From positions 23,739,209 through 23,803,208 of the forward strand of contig NC_134510.1 in assembly GCF_027942865.1 (NCBI RefSeq): 64,000 nucleotides of DNA, written 5' to 3'. A model generated the notes under the pieces. It saw only the letters and a program-made list of their open reading frames with translations, did no database searches and had not been told where the DNA came from. This stretch comes from Odontesthes bonariensis (taxonomy: Eukaryota; Chordata; Actinopteri; Atheriniformes; Atherinopsidae). The position numbers and the translations under genes are program-made. Shown here in pieces: positions 58,061 to 64,000 of the stretch; the first letter of the stretch is position 1, and each line of letters starts with the position of its first letter.

Positions 58061-59006
58061 TGCACACTGCCTGCTGCCCTCATTTAACCTCAGTCATTTC
58101 AACACACACACACACACACACAGATCATTTGAAACTGAAGTCTGTAGCTACATTTTTCTGTTTGCCTGTTACATATTTCCACGTTAACCACAGTTGACAA
58201 ACAACCACAATTTATGGTCCCGACTGTTTTCCTTGAGCTTTCATGCAGATCGTGGAGTTCAACAGCAAATGGAGTCTGCTCCTTTTCACCAGCTGTTAGT
58301 AGTTGTGTTGGGCTACAGGTTAAGCAGAGCAGTAACTGAGTACCTTTAGTCAATGTTCTGCACTTCAAACAGAGAAAGTGCAGTTTTTAATTGACCTCGT
58401 TTGTTTTTCCTCGAGAGCTTTCCACAATTTTTAGTCTTTCATGAAATTGTTTACGGAAATTCAAACGGAAATCCTATTGGTTAGATTTAGTTTTTAAAAG
58501 ATTTAAGCGCTCTAAATGTGGCACAAATTCTCAGTAAAATGTCCCTGAGCGGCATGCCGCAGTTAGGTCAACGCTCCCCCTCAAACCTAGATCTGGCTCG
58601 TCTGTTGCCCACATATGGCCCACATGCAAACTCTGCCTTAAACCAGTATTCTGTGTGGGCCACATCTGGCCCACGTGCACCGAGCTGAAACTCACAAGAG
58701 CTACCTTGTTGCGTACACCCCAGTGTTTGGTCTGCATCTGTTGCCCCAACATCTGGCCCATCTGACATGTGACTTTGCCTCAGACTAAACCACAGGTTAC
58801 ATAAAACTGACACATGTTTGAAGTGAACTGAGCTGACTTTTAAAACTTTACCGAAGCCCCTGTCTGAACCACGGAATTCCTCAAAACTTCCTGACATTGT
58901 TGGAGTTTGCCCATCACAGTTGAACAGTCTCCACAATGACAAGCAAAGACACTGACCAGGCTGTCAAGGTGAAAGACTGCTCATGGTCTCCAGACCTGGT
59001 GGATGC
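58061..59006. other. intergenic, with a GGCCCACATCTGG-type minisatellite
   Basis: A CA repeat lies at 58104-58122. Between 58605 and 58765 the word TGGCCCA recurs several times (GTTGCCCACATATGGCCCAC, GGCCACATCTGGCCCAC, AACATCTGGCCCATC), a degenerate tandem repeat. No gene is seen. Confidence 0.5.
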
Positions 59007-59451
59007 TTAAAGGACAAGACCGGTTTTTTGACATTGGGCCCTTGATTTCACATTATAACATGATGTTCTACTCACCCCTGCTTGTTGTTGGTAATTTGGA
59101 GCTGTTCCGAAGATGCGTCTGGCTGCTCTCTTGAGATATTCGGCCATGAAACGGTTTCCTATGGGCAACGTTATACAGGCACAAACTATGCTGTTTATAA
59201 TTTATTAATTACTGTACACTAGCACTGATAACGTGGAGGTGCGTCGCTTACTTAAAAAAATCCGGGTTACTGTAATTTTGAATTTTTGTCGTAAAGTCTG
59301 TGTGTGTTTGTCTGTTGGCTGTCTGTGGTAGTAGCACGATGATGACGTCAGTAACACCCACTTTACGACAAAAATTCAAAATTACAGTAACATCATGTTA
59401 TAATGTGAAATCAAGGGCCCAATGTAAAAAAAAAAAAGTCTTGTCCTTTAA
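59007..59451. mobile_element. non-autonomous TTAA-type DNA transposon (MITE)
   Basis: The element spans 59011-59447 and is flanked by TTAA on each side (59007-59010 and 59448-59451). The termini are inverted: it begins AGGACAAGAC and ends GTCTTGTCCT. The inverted arms continue for about 57 bases with few mismatches, mostly a T/A run. A separate perfect 32-base inverted pair lies inside at 59266-59297 and 59360-59391. It has no ORF, so any mobility would depend on transposase from elsewhere. A TTAA target and A-G-G termini suit a Kolobok-like or piggyBac-like origin; I cannot decide between them. Confidence 0.85.
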
Positions 59452-61666
<2,215 letters not shown>

Positions 61667-61767
61667 ACCCCCCTCTCCCAGTGGTCCTGCTTGTGGTGTC
61701 TCGTAAAATATGCATGATGAGACATTAAACGTTTCACGTGCAGGCACTCACAGACTATGCATTCCTA

Positions 61768-61773
61768 AATAAA
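61768..61773 (+). terminator. polyadenylation signal of the TMEM200-family gene
   Basis: AATAAA about 100 bases after the stop codon. An ATTAAA near 61723 is an alternative. Confidence 0.6.
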
Positions 61774-64000
61774 CAGATTAAATGTTTACTGCTATGTTTT
61801 AGTGCCTCGGAGTGGCGCAGTTGCTCTGAGTCACGGTCTGTAAAGGCTGTTTTTGTCCCACATCGCTCTCTGACTCACGCACATTTGAAAGATTTGAGCG
61901 ATGCTGTTTGATGTCAACTTGCCATCTTGTTGTCTTTGAAATCAGCCATGTCCAAACCCCCCCCTCCTCTAAAGCCACCCCTGGTTTGACCATATTTGGA
62001 CCTGAGGAGCTTTGCTGAAAAGTTATTTGGGTGCCATACTGGGAGATAGACACACTCCCACCCTCCTCTTTCTCACACACTCATCTTTTCCGCAGAAGTT
62101 GACTTCTCCTTGCCGGAGAGGTTCACCTAAGAGGAAGAGCCAGTTTAGGTCCTAAATGAATCCTTATCTTATCACGTGTGCTCGAGTCTTTGTCAGGGTA
62201 AATTGTGTTTCAGTATAAACAAGAGAGGCGCATAAGGCCACACTCCTCTCACTCGACACCTACAGCCACTCTATAAATACCAGCTGGTGCTTTGAACGCA
62301 GGCAAGATCTGGCTTTCTTACTGTAATTCAGCATTTTCTTTGGATTCCGAGTCGGCTGCTCAGCTTTCGCTCAAATGTAGTGAGGTGAGATGTTGAAGAA
62401 TTTCAGCGAGTGTGTAGAGAGAAATTAGGAACATTTTAAGGGGAAGAATGTAAAGTACCTCTGGTGAGGCTGTTATGAGTTCATTCTGACCAAAAAAAAG
62501 GGGTCCTGCCAGTTGAGCAACTGAAGTCTCCCTCTCTCCATCTCGACTTTTCATCTCCTATCTCTTCATCAGATCTCCTACACTTAATTCAAATACTCCT
62601 TCCCCCCTCCCAATCCGTGGCCTCTGCAAAGCTGGGGAATAGTAAAAATAGGGTGAAAACAAAGCAGGGGAAAATGTTAGCAGGTACAATTAAGTCAAAA
62701 TGAGGACGTTTGAACAGGCGGCGAGGAGAGGAGGGTGGAATTTATTTTAATTATCGCCAGCATTTTCTCCTCCAGTCTCTAATTACACAGGGGATCAGTC
62801 TGAAGGTTTTTATAGGTGCTTTAGGACTGCTGAGTATTTCCTTGTTGTTTGGGCCCATGCTGGGATCCTGCCATCCAGATGATGACTGAGTCTGGAGTAC
62901 ACAGTCATTTTGTAGCCACATTTCACTCCCTTTAAGCAGCACTCGTCTGTCTCTGGCTGTGTACAGTCAGTGTACAGAGTTGGATATTTGCCCTTTAAAA
63001 ATTCTCGATGTATATTTCAGCAGCAGGGATGAGATGTCTGAATCTTGACTCAATCTTGCAACATCTTTTCTAAAAAGCAGCTTCGCTCTTCACGCTCTGC
63101 TCAGAGTGCGAGATGTTCTGAGGCGTTAGCATTTAGAGAGATATTTTCAGGCTGCACCCAATGATAACTTATTCCTTTTGAAACTGAGACTAAACTGACC
63201 AGAGGGAATACTGTAAGCACACTGATGCATGCAGACAGCTCTGCAGCAACGCAGAATTCAAGAAATCCTCTCATAACGTAGATCTATATTTGTGGCAGTG
63301 TTACATAAGTCAGCAGTGCAGGTTTTATGCTGCATTGGAAATATAAATGAATCAAATCCTCTCCTCTCAGAGACTATTGCGTTTGCGTGTGTGTGTGCAT
63401 TGATACATATCTTAGCAGACGGACGGGAAGCAGTAAGCTGCTTAACCGTGCGCTGACTCAGGTCTCGAGCAAATTCTCTGCTCCTTAGGAGAGAAGGAAA
63501 GAAGCTACAATCAACACTTTTTTACCGAGACAAAGCCAGCCTGAACAGTCCGGGGTGAAAAAGTGTTTATTCCACTGACAGACGTCACCTGTTTTAGCAG
63601 AAAAAGGGGATTCAGCGAAGAGCTTTTCAAGTGAGAAGCACGGACATGGAGGGATAGATGTTTGCCAATACAGAGGACAAACTTCTCCCTTTATTTAACG
63701 TCTGTCATTCAGTTCTTTATCAGAAGCAGCGAGATGTGTCACCAGCGTTTTCATGTGTATTATTTAAATGTATATCCTATAAAAACTGCCAATAAAAACC
63801 CATTTACATGACATTTTTCATGACATTTAAGGAGGCATAAAATCCTTCTTGTGGCCAAATTTTCCTTTTTTCACTGATCACTCAAGAGATCTTCACAGCT
63901 CCTCTAACAAAAAAAAAAAAAGAAAAATTAACTTGTTTGATGATCCACAGCCTTTCAGCAGCTCTGACTGGTGCCAAATAAGTAGCAAGTGCGTTACTGA
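61774..64000. other. intergenic to window end, no gene seen
   Basis: No ORF with a family match and no splice-linked exons. A TATAAATA box-like sequence at about 62271-62279 with a purine/pyrimidine-mixed downstream region could be a promoter for something on the plus strand, but no coding exon follows within view. Confidence 0.5.

Overview
The window is vertebrate nuclear DNA, most likely from a ray-finned fish. Genes are split into many short exons with GT-AG introns. The introns carry CA/GT, TA and ATCT microsatellites, homopolymers, and Tc1-like, LINE, SINE and TTAA-type transposon remnants of the kind common in teleosts. The proteins read from the exons resemble known vertebrate families throughout. 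I see no prokaryotic operon, CRISPR array or rRNA/tRNA gene.

Layout. Minus strand, right to left: ptpn3 (a FERM-PDZ tyrosine phosphatase; 25 coding exons read between 32711 and 20014), then epb41l4b (a FERM protein; exons from 17531 down to about 688). A GC-rich block at 34.1-34.3 kb is the likely ptpn3 promoter, and one at 17.3-18.0 kb is the likely epb41l4b promoter. From 34.3 to 41.4 kb there is no host gene, only transposon debris, including a 5'-truncated L1/Tx1-like LINE with a clear 16-bp target-site duplication. Next come an sgk1-like kinase on the plus strand (41562-44589) and a TMEM244-like membrane protein on the minus strand (46675-45283), tail to tail. l3mbtl3 (plus, 49617-56776) has an FCS zinc finger, three MBT repeats, a small Cys zinc-finger-like segment and a SAM domain. 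A TMEM200-family gene (plus, 60857-61666) is last, and no gene was recognised from there to the end.

How the genes relate. ptpn3 and epb41l4b are a head-to-tail pair of FERM genes whose FERM exons match almost base for base in length and phase. As I recall, their human counterparts neighbour each other on 9q31. TMEM244, L3MBTL3, TMEM200A and SGK1 lie in one region of human 6q22-q23. The window therefore appears to join two ancestral gene blocks at about 34-41 kb. No gene family here is new to me. The most notable items are the mobile-element structures, the matched exon architecture of the FERM pair, a proposed alternative 3' end of epb41l4b, and CA repeats placed directly after two splice donors. 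All exon boundaries were read by eye from splice motifs and reading-frame continuity. Gene names rest on recall of family sequences, not on a database search.
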